Of a DNA stretch of 64,000 bases, positions 48,558 through 58,607 are shown one piece after another. Numbering within the stretch: position 1 is the first letter of the stretch; every line of letters starts with the position of its first letter. Position numbers and translations under genes: made by a program. This stretch comes from Plasmopara viticola (lineage: Eukaryota > Oomycota > Peronosporomycetes > Peronosporales > Peronosporaceae), in the NCBI GenBank assembly GCA_001695595.3, contig MBPM02000022.1:372001-436000 (forward strand), in the 5' to 3' direction. The notes below the pieces were generated by a model that was given only the letters and a program-made list of their open reading frames with translations, was not told where the DNA came from and ran no database searches.

Positions 48558-49061
48558 CTACGCCAAGTTTTCAATGAAAAAATCCAGCGACTCGCTCAAA
48601 GTCGGCAACTCGTCGTCCTTGACGTGTGGAGTATCAAAGGTATCGTAGGTCAACGAGGACAATGCCAGCGACGAAGACGCGCCATGCCACTCTGGTTTCG
48701 CCATCCAATGCAGTGAAGGACTCGGCTCGGCACTGATTGAAGGGTGTTTCGAACGAGGTGGTAACCGGATCAGTGTCCGCAGGGCCAAGACGTCGTGGTC
48801 AATGCGATGTTCTCGACGCAGACGAATGGCTTTGCCCATCTGGAGTCCATGGAGGCGACGAGAGACCTTTTCTTGGTACTTTTGCGCATGCGTCTGCACT
48901 TGACGCACCGACCGGGTTCCGACAAATTCCGTAATGGTTTTCCAGGGCCCTTGCGGGAATAATTTCAACGCATCGAGGAATCGATCGTGTTCTTGACTCG
49001 ACCAGACACCCACGGTTCGATTCGTCGGTGTGCCTGGTGGAGAAGACGGAAGGACGAGCAT
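48558..49061 (-). CDS. Single-repeat Myb-like DNA-binding protein (SHAQKYF class)
   Basis: A compact 167-residue protein from the ATG at 49061-49059. Residues 18-70 form one Myb/SANT repeat: VWSSQEHDRFLDALKLFP gives helix 1, GPWKTITEFV gives helix 2, and TRSVRQVQTHAQKYQEKV gives the recognition helix with THAQKYQ, the oomycete form of the plant and slime-mould SHAQKYF motif. Spacing of Trp19 and Trp40 is normal, with the third position aliphatic as is typical in this class. The rest is low in structure, with a basic patch (residues 74-85) and an acidic C terminus (TLSESLDFFIENLA) that could be an activation or partner-binding motif. It is likely a nuclear transcription regulator. It lies 426 bp downstream of the myosin gene on the same strand. 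A scrap of a paralogue is at 28060-28119. Confidence 0.9.
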   Translation of the reverse strand: MLVLPSSPPGTPTNRTVGVWSSQEHDRFLDALKLFPQGPWKTITEFVGTRSVRQVQTHAQKYQEKVSRRLHGLQMGKAIRLRREHRIDHDVLALRTLIRLPPRSKHPSISAEPSPSLHWMAKPEWHGASSSLALSSLTYDTFDTPHVKDDELPTLSESLDFFIENLA

Positions 49062-49487
49062 TGTCGCGTTGGATCGTTCGCTTGGGGTTCAGCGTGAAAA
49101 TTCAAGAATACGAAACGCTGGCCACGGCAAGAAGGACAAGAAGGACAAGACGATACCAGGCACCATCTCGGACGACGCAACTTGGAACAAGAAAAACGTC
49201 AGCTAGTAGCTCTCCCAGCGCGCTTCAAAGCCACGTTTGCCAAATGGCAAGTATCAAAAGCTTGGGCGAGGGCCAGCGAGCGACTCAACTCACTGGTCCG
49301 AAACAAAAACACATGGGCCTCATTTGTCAGGACTGTAGCCAGTAAACATGGGTCCACAACCGTCATCATGGGTCACAAACCTTGACACAAAACCCACCCA
49401 CCCGTCAAAACCCAAAATCAAAACCCAAAACTCAAAAACCAAATTTCGTTTATTAAACTAAAACCAAAACCAAAATCCCACCGGCTC
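49062..49487. other. Spacer between the myosin and Myb genes
   Basis: 426 bp that must contain the myosin 3' end and the Myb promoter. It includes a short 9-bp tandem repeat (AAGAAGGAC, near 49129-49148) and a low-complexity tract near the myosin stop. No clear initiator was found. Confidence 0.45.
49387..49482. repeat. Low-complexity CAAAACCC-type tract
   Basis: An irregular run of CAAAACCC, CAAAATC and AAACCAAAAC units follows the myosin stop codon. On minus it is a G/T-rich 3' untranslated stretch. It is not the TTTAGGG telomere repeat of oomycetes. Confidence 0.7.
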
Positions 49488-52400
49488 CTACTTGTTTCGA
49501 TGAAAGAAGGAATTGCGCGGATTCTGGTCGTTCGTGCCTCGTCCTGATCGAAAGATACTCGACCGGTAGCTCCCCGGACTCCCCGACACCATCCCACTTT
49601 CATTCGACTCGACCGTCGAGACACTTAACGTCGAACTCGAGAGCCGCGGCGTGGGACGACTCGAATCGGCCAAGATGGAAATGCGTTGGAAATCCTCGAC
49701 TTCCAGCGGCCGCGGTCGGTCGATCCGTGCCGGCGTCGTCACGTGGTCCACTTGCGACAGCGTAATGCGCATGCTCGTGCCAATAAACTCCTTGGTATGC
49801 ACGTGGACTTGAATGTCTGGGCGTTCGGCCAATTTCGGAATCACCAATTGCATAAACCCGTCCAACATCATGGGCGTCACGTACTTGAGCTCGACGCCCA
49901 TGGGAAACGTGTCCGAGACAATGGGGCCGCCGTCCAAGACATTCTTCAACCACCGCGTCATATAATCCAATTTCTTGGGATTCCCTTGGGCCCAATCGGA
50001 CAAGAGGCGTTTCCACGGGACGGACCCGAGCGAATAGTGCATGGCTTTGGGGAAATTTCGAATCTCTTCCCAATGGTCCTTGACCCGCCGGGCATTCCCT
50101 TTGCTCGAGACTTTGCTCTTGGCATGCGCAATGCGCGCCGCGCTTTTCAAGATCAATTGCTGGGCTTCCGCGGCTTTCACGTCCAACGCACTCGACGACG
50201 CGCCGCCCGACGCTTTGTCGGAAAACATCGACGTCACGGATCCCCGCGTCGACGGCGACGGAGTCGTCAAAGGCACGATACTCCCGCTTTCCAGCGGCAA
50301 GTCGCGCATTTCACACAAGTACGTCCGTAGCTTCTCGTACTCGGCTTCCAACGCTGCCAAGTACGTGAGGTCCTTGCTCTCTTGATCCCGATACGCGAGT
50401 TTCTGGACGTGCTCGCCCATCTCTTTGGACTGTTGCCATTTCTTTAGACTTCGATTCTCGACCTTGAGCCGCTGGATCGCGCCTTCGTGCGTCTCTAATT
50501 GCAGCCGCAACTTTTCATTCTCTTCGTGCAAGGCCGTAATGACCTCGTGGCTTTCATCCAAAATGCCATTCGTACTGCTCACGCGACTCGAGAGCATGGA
50601 ATTCCGTCGCGAGACGCCCGTCGACGTACTGCTGCCACTCCAGCCCGTCGCCGGCGTCTCGGGAGGCACCGACGGCACGGGACTCGACGACAAGGGCTTG
50701 ACGCCCGTCTGCACGTGTTTGCGATCGAGTTTCTTTTGCAACTGCGCGACTTTCGACCCCAACGCCTTGTACGCTTTTTCCTTTTCCATCTTGCGCAGAA
50801 ACACGAGGCGCAAGAGCGAGAACCGGAAAAACCCTTGCAACCGCCGCACGGCCTCCAATTGCTGGACGTAGCGCTGCCGGGCCGTGTGCATGCGGCAATA
50901 CGCTTGAAACCGGACAATGCAGTAATCAAATTTCAACACGCGAAAGAGTTTGCGGGCGTGGACGCCACGGCTCTGGGCTTGCAACCGAACGAGGCCGCGG
51001 CGCAACGTGCCATAGCGGCGCTGTACGACGTGGCGGCGCCAATACTTTTGCACCACGAGCACGTGGCGCTTTTGCCGCTGGAATCGACGCGAGAGGACCC
51101 AACACCGCACGGTCTTTTGGACCACGATCGCGTGTTTCCGCAACGCCCAGCCCCGTTGCGTCTCCAAGGCTTCCAACACGCCTTCTCGAAAGTACACGCG
51201 CGTGACGCCGACTTGGTAGTCGACAATGTGGCCCTGCGGCAACAAGGTCGCCAGCAGCGCTTCGCACTGCGCCTTGGTCGCGCCCGTCTCGGGACTCGGC
51301 GCGGCCAAGACGCGAAACTTTTTCACGCACTCGGCATGCGGCAACCGGCTCGGGTACGCGCTGCGCGAGACGCGAATGGCTTCAATCACGCCGGCACACC
51401 GCAATTGCGTCACAATGTCGACGTGCGAGAAACACGCGGCGCTTTTCACCGAGTTGGGCTTTAAACACCGGACGTAGTGCACGTCCGTGCGCCCAATCTT
51501 GGCCATCAAGTGCGACAGACTCTCTTTAAACTGCGTCCCGACCGTCGTGCGCCGGGTCTGGGCATGCCCGCCTTTGGCGCCACTCCGTCGACTCGGTTTC
51601 TCGTGCTCTTGCCGGTCGTCGGCATACATTTTCGACAAGATGGTGAGGCTCGAGTGACGGAGGCACTGTTTAATGTCGGGCAAGATCGCGTCGCGGTGCT
51701 TGTCGAGGAACCCCGTGGCATCGTACGTGACTTTGCCGGCATAGTGGTACACGGAGAACGCACACTTGTTCAAGCGCGGCGTCTCGAGCAACGGATTCTG
51801 TTCCATCACGGCGCCCAGTTTACTCGCAAACGACGCGTCCGTGCCCGTCGCCAGCAACGACTCTTCGTTCAAAAAGCTAATGACGCCCAGCCGCCCTTCA
51901 ATCAAATTCAGCACGTCTTGATTGTCTTGGAACGTCACGTGGGCCCACGAAATCGTCTCTTCTTCGTACTCGAGCTGCACCGTCTTGAGCACGTCTTGCA
52001 CAAACTTTTGCTGCAGCTTTTCGTTGGCGTAATTGATGCAAAATTGCTCAAACGAGTTCGTTTCAAAGTGTTCAAAGCCAAAAATGTCGAGGATGCCAAT
52101 GAACGACTCGACGCGCGTCGACGCGACGCCAATCGTGTCGTTGATCTGGTCAACGAGCCACCGAAAGAGGTTCGAGTACAAACTCTTGGCCAACGCGTCG
52201 CGGCAATCCGACGCTTGGTCGTGCGTCATGGGCTTGCAAATCACTTCGCGGCCTACAAAGACGTTGCGGTTGCACACGGCGCGCGCGAGCGCGTCGACGG
52301 GGACGCCCAGCAACCGGCTCGCGACCGTAAAGTGGTGCCAATCGACCAACTGCGACGCGTCGACGTCGCCGTCGCGGGTCGTAAACTCCGTCTCGCCCAA

Positions 52401-53586
52401 GTGCAGCACGGCGCTGAGGATCTGGAGCATTTCCTGTTGCAACGCGTGCGTGATGGCCACGACTTGCAACGCGCGCCGCGTCTGGTCAAACGCCTGCGCT
52501 TCGTCTTCGTCTTCGACGTGCGACGCCGCCACGTACTTGAACGTCGCGTGCGTCAACTCGAGCTCGGGCAGCGCGTCGCGGTGGGCCAACAATTGGTAGA
52601 AAATGTGAAAGTTCCGTTCCCCGATTGCTTGCGTCGTCACGCGGCTCTTTTCCAACAAGTACGTGCGGGACCGGGCCCCCAGCAACTGGCCTTCTTTCGT
52701 GAATTGCAATTCCGTAAACTTGCCAAAGCGACTGGAATTGTCGTTGCGTACAGTCTTGGCGTTCCCAAACGATTCGAGCAAAGGATTTGCTTGGATGATC
52801 TGCTGGATCACTTTGGTCTGCGACGTCGTGGCCAAGGCGGCCAAGTGACTCATGACGATCTTCGTCGTCTCGGTCTTGCCGGCCCCCGATTCGCCCGACA
52901 CGAGGATGCTCTGGTTGGCATGTGCGCGCCGCATGTTGCCGAACGCCTCCATGGACACGGCGTACACGTGCGGGGCCTTGTGCTCGCGCTTGCCGTCACT
53001 AAACGTGGCCATCGTGGGCTTGGAGTACAGATCGAGCCACTGGTACGGGTTCACGGCGATGCAAATGCGCCCCGTGTACGTATCTGTCCGCACGGCAACG
53101 TGTGAGTCCAAGAAAAAAAAGAGTGAGTGGCTTCGTCGTACATGGACAGTGCCGGAAAAAGCGTTTCCGGAGGTTATAGAGGATTGAAGCCTCGTGCAAA
53201 TGATCAATGAGGATCATGTCTTCAAACCCGGTCCGACAGTCACTCGTGTTTTGGAGCGGCAACGACACGTGCGTGGGTGTCGCGTCGATGCCCGTGGTCT
53301 TGGCACTGATTGCCTCGAGCACCGACGCGTCGGTGAGATCGACCGCGCGCTGGGTCCCACTGAGCGCATGGAGGGCGCGCTCCGAGTCGAGACGGTCCCG
53401 GACCGTTGCGTCGGAGGGGCCCACGACGGGCTCAAGCCGCACGTGGACGAGGTTGTCGCTTGTACCACAAATGACCCCCGGGAGCCACACATGGTCTGGA
53501 TCGGGTACAAATACCTGCAAACGTGTACCATGAGTTGCTAGCCCTCGAAGGCACAAACGACGTCACGGTACCTTAATGCCCTCCAT
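49488..53586 (-). CDS. Unconventional myosin heavy chain
   Basis: I rebuild three exons, 53586-53572, 53514-53142 and 53083-49488, giving 1327 residues. Exon 1 encodes only MEGIK, which joins to VFVPDPDHVW. Introns are 57 and 58 bp; the second join restores FFRHCPYTYTGRI. The open frame alone reaches a TTG at 53556 and has no ATG, so the tiny first exon is needed. The motor domain has the P-loop GESGAGKT (about 193-200), switch I NDNSSRFGKF (about 243-252), switch II DIFGFE (462-467) and the actin-binding VHYVRCLKPN (about 664-673). About five or six IQ-like repeats follow (778-894), then a Ser-rich linker and a coiled coil (about 970-1050). The last 200 residues (WKRLLSDWAQGNPKKLDY onward) form a tail domain that is neither DIL nor MyTH4/FERM as far as I can see. 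It should be an actin-based cargo motor. Confidence 0.93.
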
Positions 53587-53765
53587 TAAGTAGCCACTTG
53601 TACCAACACTGAGGCGCTCTCCCCTCAAACCCTTATACGCTAAAACAATAACCTTTATTGACCAATCAGAGACCAGGTCGGGCCTCCCCTACCTCTCGCA
53701 ACATTTGCTCCCCTCGCCACTCAACGCCTTAAGTTGCCCAAACGCGCACCAGGCCAAGGCCGTCC
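53587..53765. promoter_or_regulatory. Shared divergent promoter of the myosin and the peptidase
   Basis: Only 179 bp separate the two ATG codons (53586 on minus, 53766 on plus). The spacer contains one CCAATCA box (53662-53668) near its middle and an FPR-like CATTTGC (53702-53708) 58-64 bp before the peptidase ATG. A shared regulatory region is inferred from spacing. Confidence 0.6.
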
Positions 53766-56020
53766 ATGTGGCAGCGGCATGCACGAACGCTCCGTCACTT
53801 TCATGCGTCGGTGCCCCGTCGCAAGCAAGACTCCTTCCCCGATGTCGATCCGTCGTGGGAGTGGCTCAAAACTCCAGCACATCCGCGCATGCAACGCTTT
53901 CTCACGGTACCGTCCCCCTTTGCTCGGTTTGCCCACCCTGTTCCTACTTGATATCACGTGTTGCAGCTCGAGCGCCGCTATTTGGCGCGGCAAGTGGCCA
54001 CCCCGCACTTTCGTAAAGTTGAGCGGGCACTCAACAGTGAGTTGCGCCATCGGCTCGTGCGGCAAGACGCAAGCGTCCCCGAGCGCATTGGCCCGTACGA
54101 ATACTATCTACGCCAAGCACGCGGAGAGAACTTTCCCGTGTACTATCGTCGCCGTTGTACCAGCGACGCCGACGAAGAGATTGTATTGAATCAGAACGTC
54201 GAGACGTCCTTGGATCCAAGCTTTCACGTGGTCACGAGCATGAAAGTGGCGCCGGATGCCACGCTAATGTTGCTCGTCCTGGAAAACGACTTGGAACAGT
54301 GCCAAGTGGTACTCAAGGACCTCAACCTTCATACGCTCCAACGTTTGACCAACGTGCGCCACGTGAAAAACGTCGAATGGAGCGCGGCCATGCCGCCCCA
54401 TCGCGTGTTCTACTACACCAAAGTCGACGCAACGGGCCGTCCGTGGCAAGTCTTTCGATACAACGTGGCCACGCAGGCGCACGAACGCGTACGTGCTCGC
54501 CGCGTATGCAGTTCCACAGGCCCGTCCTAACCTTACTTTTTTTTGGCGTGTTGCAGGTGTTTGAAGAACCGAATCCGGCCATTTTCGTCGATGTTTCGCA
54601 AACCAAAGATGGCCACTACATCCTCATCAATTGCAACTCGAAAACGTCGTCGGAGATCCACGTGCTCGAGAGCCACGACGTCCACGCAACGCCGCAACTG
54701 ATGCGGCCACGCGAACCCAACACGCTGTACTTTCTCGAGCACGTGGCCAATCGCTTTTACATTGTCACCAATGCCAATCACGCGACGAATTTCCAAGTGG
54801 CGACGTGTACGTGGTCGACAAGAACGACGTGGCACACGGTGGTACCAGCCCACGCTCAAGTCAAGATTGACGACGTCGACGTGTTTGCACACTACCTCGT
54901 GCTGTACGCACGCGTCGAGAGCATCCCGCGCATTCGCGTGTACCACCTCGACGACGCTAGTCGTGCCTTTCATGACATTGCTTTGCCCAAAGAATACGAA
55001 CTATGTCGGATTGTACCAGGTACCAATCGCAATGTCCACGCCGAGACCGTCCGCTTTGCCCTCTCGACGCCTCTGTGTCCAGAAATCGTGTTTGATTACG
55101 ACATGAAACACCAGACGTTGCATCAACGCAAACGAACGCCAGTCATTGATCGCCGTAGACGCGGTGCGTCATTTCAGCCCCACGAGTATGTGTGCCAGCG
55201 CGCTTTGGTACCAAGTCGTACCAGTCTTGGGGTCCACATTCCCCTCACTTTGATCCATCGTCGTGATGTGGTTCGCAATGGACAGAATCCTACGCTCTTG
55301 ATTGGATACGGCGCCTATGGCACGAATTTAGAAGCCGAGTTTACGCTGCATCATTTAAGTTTACTCGAACGGGGCTGGATCGTCGCACTTGCCCACGTTC
55401 GAGGGGGGGGCGAGTGTGGCTTGCAATGGTACCATGACGGCAAAGGCATGCAGAAGCGCCATTCGTTTGACGATTACGTGTCCTGTACGCACGACTTGTT
55501 GGACAAACACTATACGACACCCACGCGCTTGGCGGGCAAAGGCGTGAGTGCAGGAGGTCTCATCATGGGCTTTGTCGCAAACGAGTACCCCCACTTGTAC
55601 CAGGCATTGATCATGAAGGTCCCGTTTGTGGACATTTTAGCCACCATGCAAGACGCTACGTTGCCCTTGACCCGTCATGAATACGACGAATGGGGCGATC
55701 CGCGTCAAGAACAAGTCTACGAGTACATTAAATCGTACGCACCGTGTGAAAACGTCGTGGACAAGCAAGTGTACCCGTCCATGTTTGTCACGGGGTGCTT
55801 GAGTGATCAACGCGTGCAATTCTGGGAACCCGCCAAGTGGATGTACAAGATGCGAAAGGTTCAAGCGACGCTTGCAAAGCGTGAGAGACGATTGCTCTTG
55901 TTGCACATGACCCAAGACGGAGGGCATTTTGGCGCCAGTGGACAATTGGAACAGTGCGACGAAAGTGCCATGGAAATGGCATTTCTGTACCAGGCACTGC
56001 ACTTGCCGTTTTCGTCGTGA
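53766..56020 (+). CDS. Oligopeptidase B-like serine peptidase (S9A family)
   Basis: Three exons, 53766-53906, 53967-54488 and 54557-56020, encode 708 residues; introns are 60 and 68 bp (GTACCG...TTGCAG and GTACGT...TTGCAG, both phase 0). The N terminus (MWQRHARTLRHFHAS) is basic and lacks acids, so organelle import is possible. Residues about 20-400 fit the prolyl-oligopeptidase propeller (IGPYEYYLR, NQNVETSLDP, then repeats such as YFLEHVANRFYIVTNAN). The alpha/beta-hydrolase part has YGAYG, HVRGGGECGLQWYHDGK, the nucleophile Ser552 in GVSAGG, Asp638 in SDQRVQFWEPAKW and His678 in GGHFG, so the triad is complete. WEPAKW and HVRGGGE are typical of oligopeptidase B, which cuts short peptides after Arg or Lys. 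The next gene starts 77 bp downstream on the same strand. Confidence 0.92.
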
Positions 56021-56097
56021 TAGAGGTTTTGTGTGCCCCAAATCGTATCAAAAATAGAAAAAGCTCGCGTGAGATATTGATAGCCATCGTGGCACTG

Positions 56098-58167
56098 ATG
56101 TTGCGATCCTCGGCCGAGTTGGAAAAGGATCTTGTGCAATTAAAAGACCGACTTGCAGGGGTGTACCAAGTCGTAGCAGGGGAGCAAAGAGCGTGGGCAC
56201 AGTGTGCCCGATTGGGACCCAGTGGTACAAAATGGAGGGGGGCGGTACCATCGCCAAGGGACCCAAACGACGGGATGGTAGATCAAGGGAAAAAAGAGGT
56301 TTGCAATCGGATAGAAAAGAGCTCGTCTCGCCCCTTGGCCTCGTCATTTAAAGGAGGCAACGAGATCGTTTTACCATTGATTTTTTCTCAAGTTAAAGGA
56401 GAAGCAAGGATTTTAGAGGAGAGTCAAGCGAAGCCTATTGTCAGGTCCACGCGAAAACAATGCACGTCACTAAAGAAGACGCCAGTGGCTACTTGCTGGC
56501 ACTGCAAGAGGCGGTTCTCTCGTCCGTATACAAACCAACCAATCGCTCGAGTCGAAGATTCTCTTGCTATCAATCCACGAGTTTCCTCGACGTTACAAAC
56601 TTCGTCTGTGCCTCGAGTCTTTTGTTCACAAACTTGTCAAGAACGGGTCGAAGCGAGTGCAATTTGCATTGTGCCAACTTTAAATACGTTTGTAAAAGAT
56701 TCGTTGGCATCAAGTGGTACACTTTGTCAATCGCCTCGTGGTGTCACGAAGGATGGAGGCTGTACCACGTATACGCAACGAGAATTGGGTCGTAAAATGA
56801 AAAGTATCCAGGGACATCGACGAGGTTGGCAATTAGTGGAAGCAAAAGAGTCTCAGAGATTAAAGCGTGGGCCACGGCGATCAAATGTATCGGTGGATGA
56901 GTTGGGAAGCTTTGACTTTCTTCACATAGCACCTCCTGTACAAGTACCCGAGTCATCATTACCACCCCGACGAGATTGTACCAAAAAGCAGGTTAAATGG
57001 ATCCCGTGTACCCAAAGTCGCACCATGGAACAATCAGGCGTACACATTGCTAAAAAGTACCCTTCAGTGACTTCAGTACCAATAAACGCGCACCAAGCGC
57101 TCAAAATGGTACCAATGCTAGCGCTTGACACGTTCATGATGCGAGGGGTACCAACGTCAAATCAAGTGTACCAGCGATCCCAATACAAGTTGGACACCGA
57201 CGTCGAGCGAGCTCAGCAAGAGACTTTCAGTACTTGTTTTGGTGCACTTTCATCACCGAATCGATCCCAGAGTGCAGGCAGTAAGTACAGTCAGAAAAAC
57301 TTTCTTCGACTGCAAGATTTCATCACTGTACGCACACTCCATCGGCTCAGTTTGAGTTCGCGTACATGGTACAATCTCATCACAAAGCCGTCAGCATTTA
57401 ATGATGCCGTTTGGAACGTGCACATTCTACGTCTTTGGACATTGACACCCGACGATTTCACTTTCTTGCACAACATTGGCGTGCTCCAGAAGCCTGAGCG
57501 ACCACGGCGAAGGCTGCAAATTTTCACTCGACACGTGTCCCGCGTTTTGATTGAGAATGTCAAGGTACTTGTACATTCGGAAAGCTGGCACTTTGCGACA
57601 GTGATGTCTTGTCAGAGGATGCAATCGCTGCATCAATCGATCAAGAGCAAACGAAGTCAGGGATCTAAAAACAGCGACGAAAGTGAACAAACGTACGATC
57701 TGTACGAACAGATTACGGCCATCTTCATGCGTACAGGTGAAATTGTAGCCATCTGTGCCAGCCAATTGGTACGACCACTCGATCCTCAAGCTTTAGTGTC
57801 TGACATCCTGCAAGGCTTGAAGAATGGAGAACTTTGTCGTGTTCATTGTCGACGTCTGCGGCTCTTTAGTCAGACGAATCGATTGCCGATTGACCAGTGG
57901 ACGCGACTGGCGCACTCGAGTCGTGTTGTGGTGGATTTCTGTTGGTCGGACACGAACATGGGAACCGCTGGTGTACCACTGTGTTTGTGGCACCAAAAGG
58001 TCTTGAGCAAGCTCCAACGTAAGCTACAGCAGCGTCTACTAAGTACGGAGAGCGTCCACGGTGTCTTTAAGTATGCACATGACCAAAATGCGTCCGCTGC
58101 CGTGCTTCTGTCGCTCGAAACGTTCATTCGACGCTGTCGTACACATGTTGGTCGGACATTAAAGTAA
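56098..58167 (+). CDS. Zinc-motif and F-box-like protein, unknown function
   Basis: The frame is open from 55954, but upstream Met codons lie inside the peptidase gene. I choose the ATG at 56098, giving 689 residues. Residues 1-30 look like a short coiled coil (SSAELEKDLVQLKDRLAGVY). A possible zinc site, CWHCKRRF about 50 residues before VFCSQTCQ, sits near 135-190. A disordered, basic middle follows. Around 440-485 the segment FLRLQDFITVRTLHRLSLSSRTWYN has the leucine and Trp spacing of an F-box, with ITKPSAFNDAVWNVHILRLW after it; an F-box would link the protein to an SCF ubiquitin ligase. The C terminus is helical and rich in Arg and His. I recognise no full-length family. The gene is tightly packed behind the peptidase and unusually rich in GTACCA. 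Confidence 0.75.
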   Translation: MLRSSAELEKDLVQLKDRLAGVYQVVAGEQRAWAQCARLGPSGTKWRGAVPSPRDPNDGMVDQGKKEVCNRIEKSSSRPLASSFKGGNEIVLPLIFSQVKGEARILEESQAKPIVRSTRKQCTSLKKTPVATCWHCKRRFSRPYTNQPIARVEDSLAINPRVSSTLQTSSVPRVFCSQTCQERVEASAICIVPTLNTFVKDSLASSGTLCQSPRGVTKDGGCTTYTQRELGRKMKSIQGHRRGWQLVEAKESQRLKRGPRRSNVSVDELGSFDFLHIAPPVQVPESSLPPRRDCTKKQVKWIPCTQSRTMEQSGVHIAKKYPSVTSVPINAHQALKMVPMLALDTFMMRGVPTSNQVYQRSQYKLDTDVERAQQETFSTCFGALSSPNRSQSAGSKYSQKNFLRLQDFITVRTLHRLSLSSRTWYNLITKPSAFNDAVWNVHILRLWTLTPDDFTFLHNIGVLQKPERPRRRLQIFTRHVSRVLIENVKVLVHSESWHFATVMSCQRMQSLHQSIKSKRSQGSKNSDESEQTYDLYEQITAIFMRTGEIVAICASQLVRPLDPQALVSDILQGLKNGELCRVHCRRLRLFSQTNRLPIDQWTRLAHSSRVVVDFCWSDTNMGTAGVPLCLWHQKVLSKLQRKLQQRLLSTESVHGVFKYAHDQNASAAVLLSLETFIRRCRTHVGRTLK

Positions 58168-58261
58168 AAGGATGAGCACGTGGTACAGTGTACCATCATT
58201 TAGTGCAATTCCGCTGCTAACTCTTGCCAGCAAAACAATCTAAACGATGACAATAGGCCCG
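58168..58261. other. Spacer 3' of the zinc/F-box-like gene
   Basis: Short 3' region with no gene. Confidence 0.4.
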
Positions 58262-58607
58262 CTAACTGTACGCAGGAATCTGGATCACGCACTCCTCAAA
58301 AGCCCTTCTGATCGTGTATAGAATCGATATGTCGCGTTGTCTAGCGATAACTTTTGCGTAACGAATATTTGGAACTTTGTACCGCTTGAAGCGCAGCGAG
58401 TGGTACACATTATCACAAGGTTCTTTAAGCACCAAAATATTGCAATGAGAACACAATCAGGATCTCTCTATGCTGTGGTATTGTATGTACAACAAGCTTA
58501 TAAAACTCCTTGAGAGAATCGGTTGACGCGTGCAAAGTAACGCTAACGCGAACAGTTATTTCACTACATTTGCTCTGCTTCCAATCATGTTTTCTAACTG
58601 AGCGCAA
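58262..58607 (-). pseudogene. Possible broken coding sequence
   Basis: Two overlapping minus-strand frames look like one protein split by a frameshift near 58430-58455. The first (58607-58425) reads VTLHASTDSLKEFYKLVV and HREILIVFS; the second (58456-58262) reads ILVLKEPCDNVYHSLRFK, VPNIRYAKVIARQRD and AFEECVIQIPAYS, then stop. Neither begins at a sound ATG. A further minus-strand frame, 59049-58609 (starting at TTG), could be the upstream part. I do not recognise the family, and chance is possible. Confidence 0.28.

Noticed and set aside
47949..48716. RxLR or CRN effector candidates among short frames in the gene-poor regions
   Set aside because: No frame combines a signal peptide with RxLR-EER or an LFLAK-type motif.
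49387..49482. Telomere-like CCCAAAA repeat
   Set aside because: Units are irregular, do not match TTTAGGG, and the tract directly follows a stop codon as a 3' untranslated region.
51477..53105. 542-codon plus-strand frame opposite the myosin
   Set aside because: It is a shadow frame in GC-rich DNA. The minus strand has all myosin motifs in order.
55954..56097. N-terminal extension of the F-box-like protein
   Set aside because: These codons overlap the end of the peptidase gene in another frame. The ATG at 56098 is a better start.
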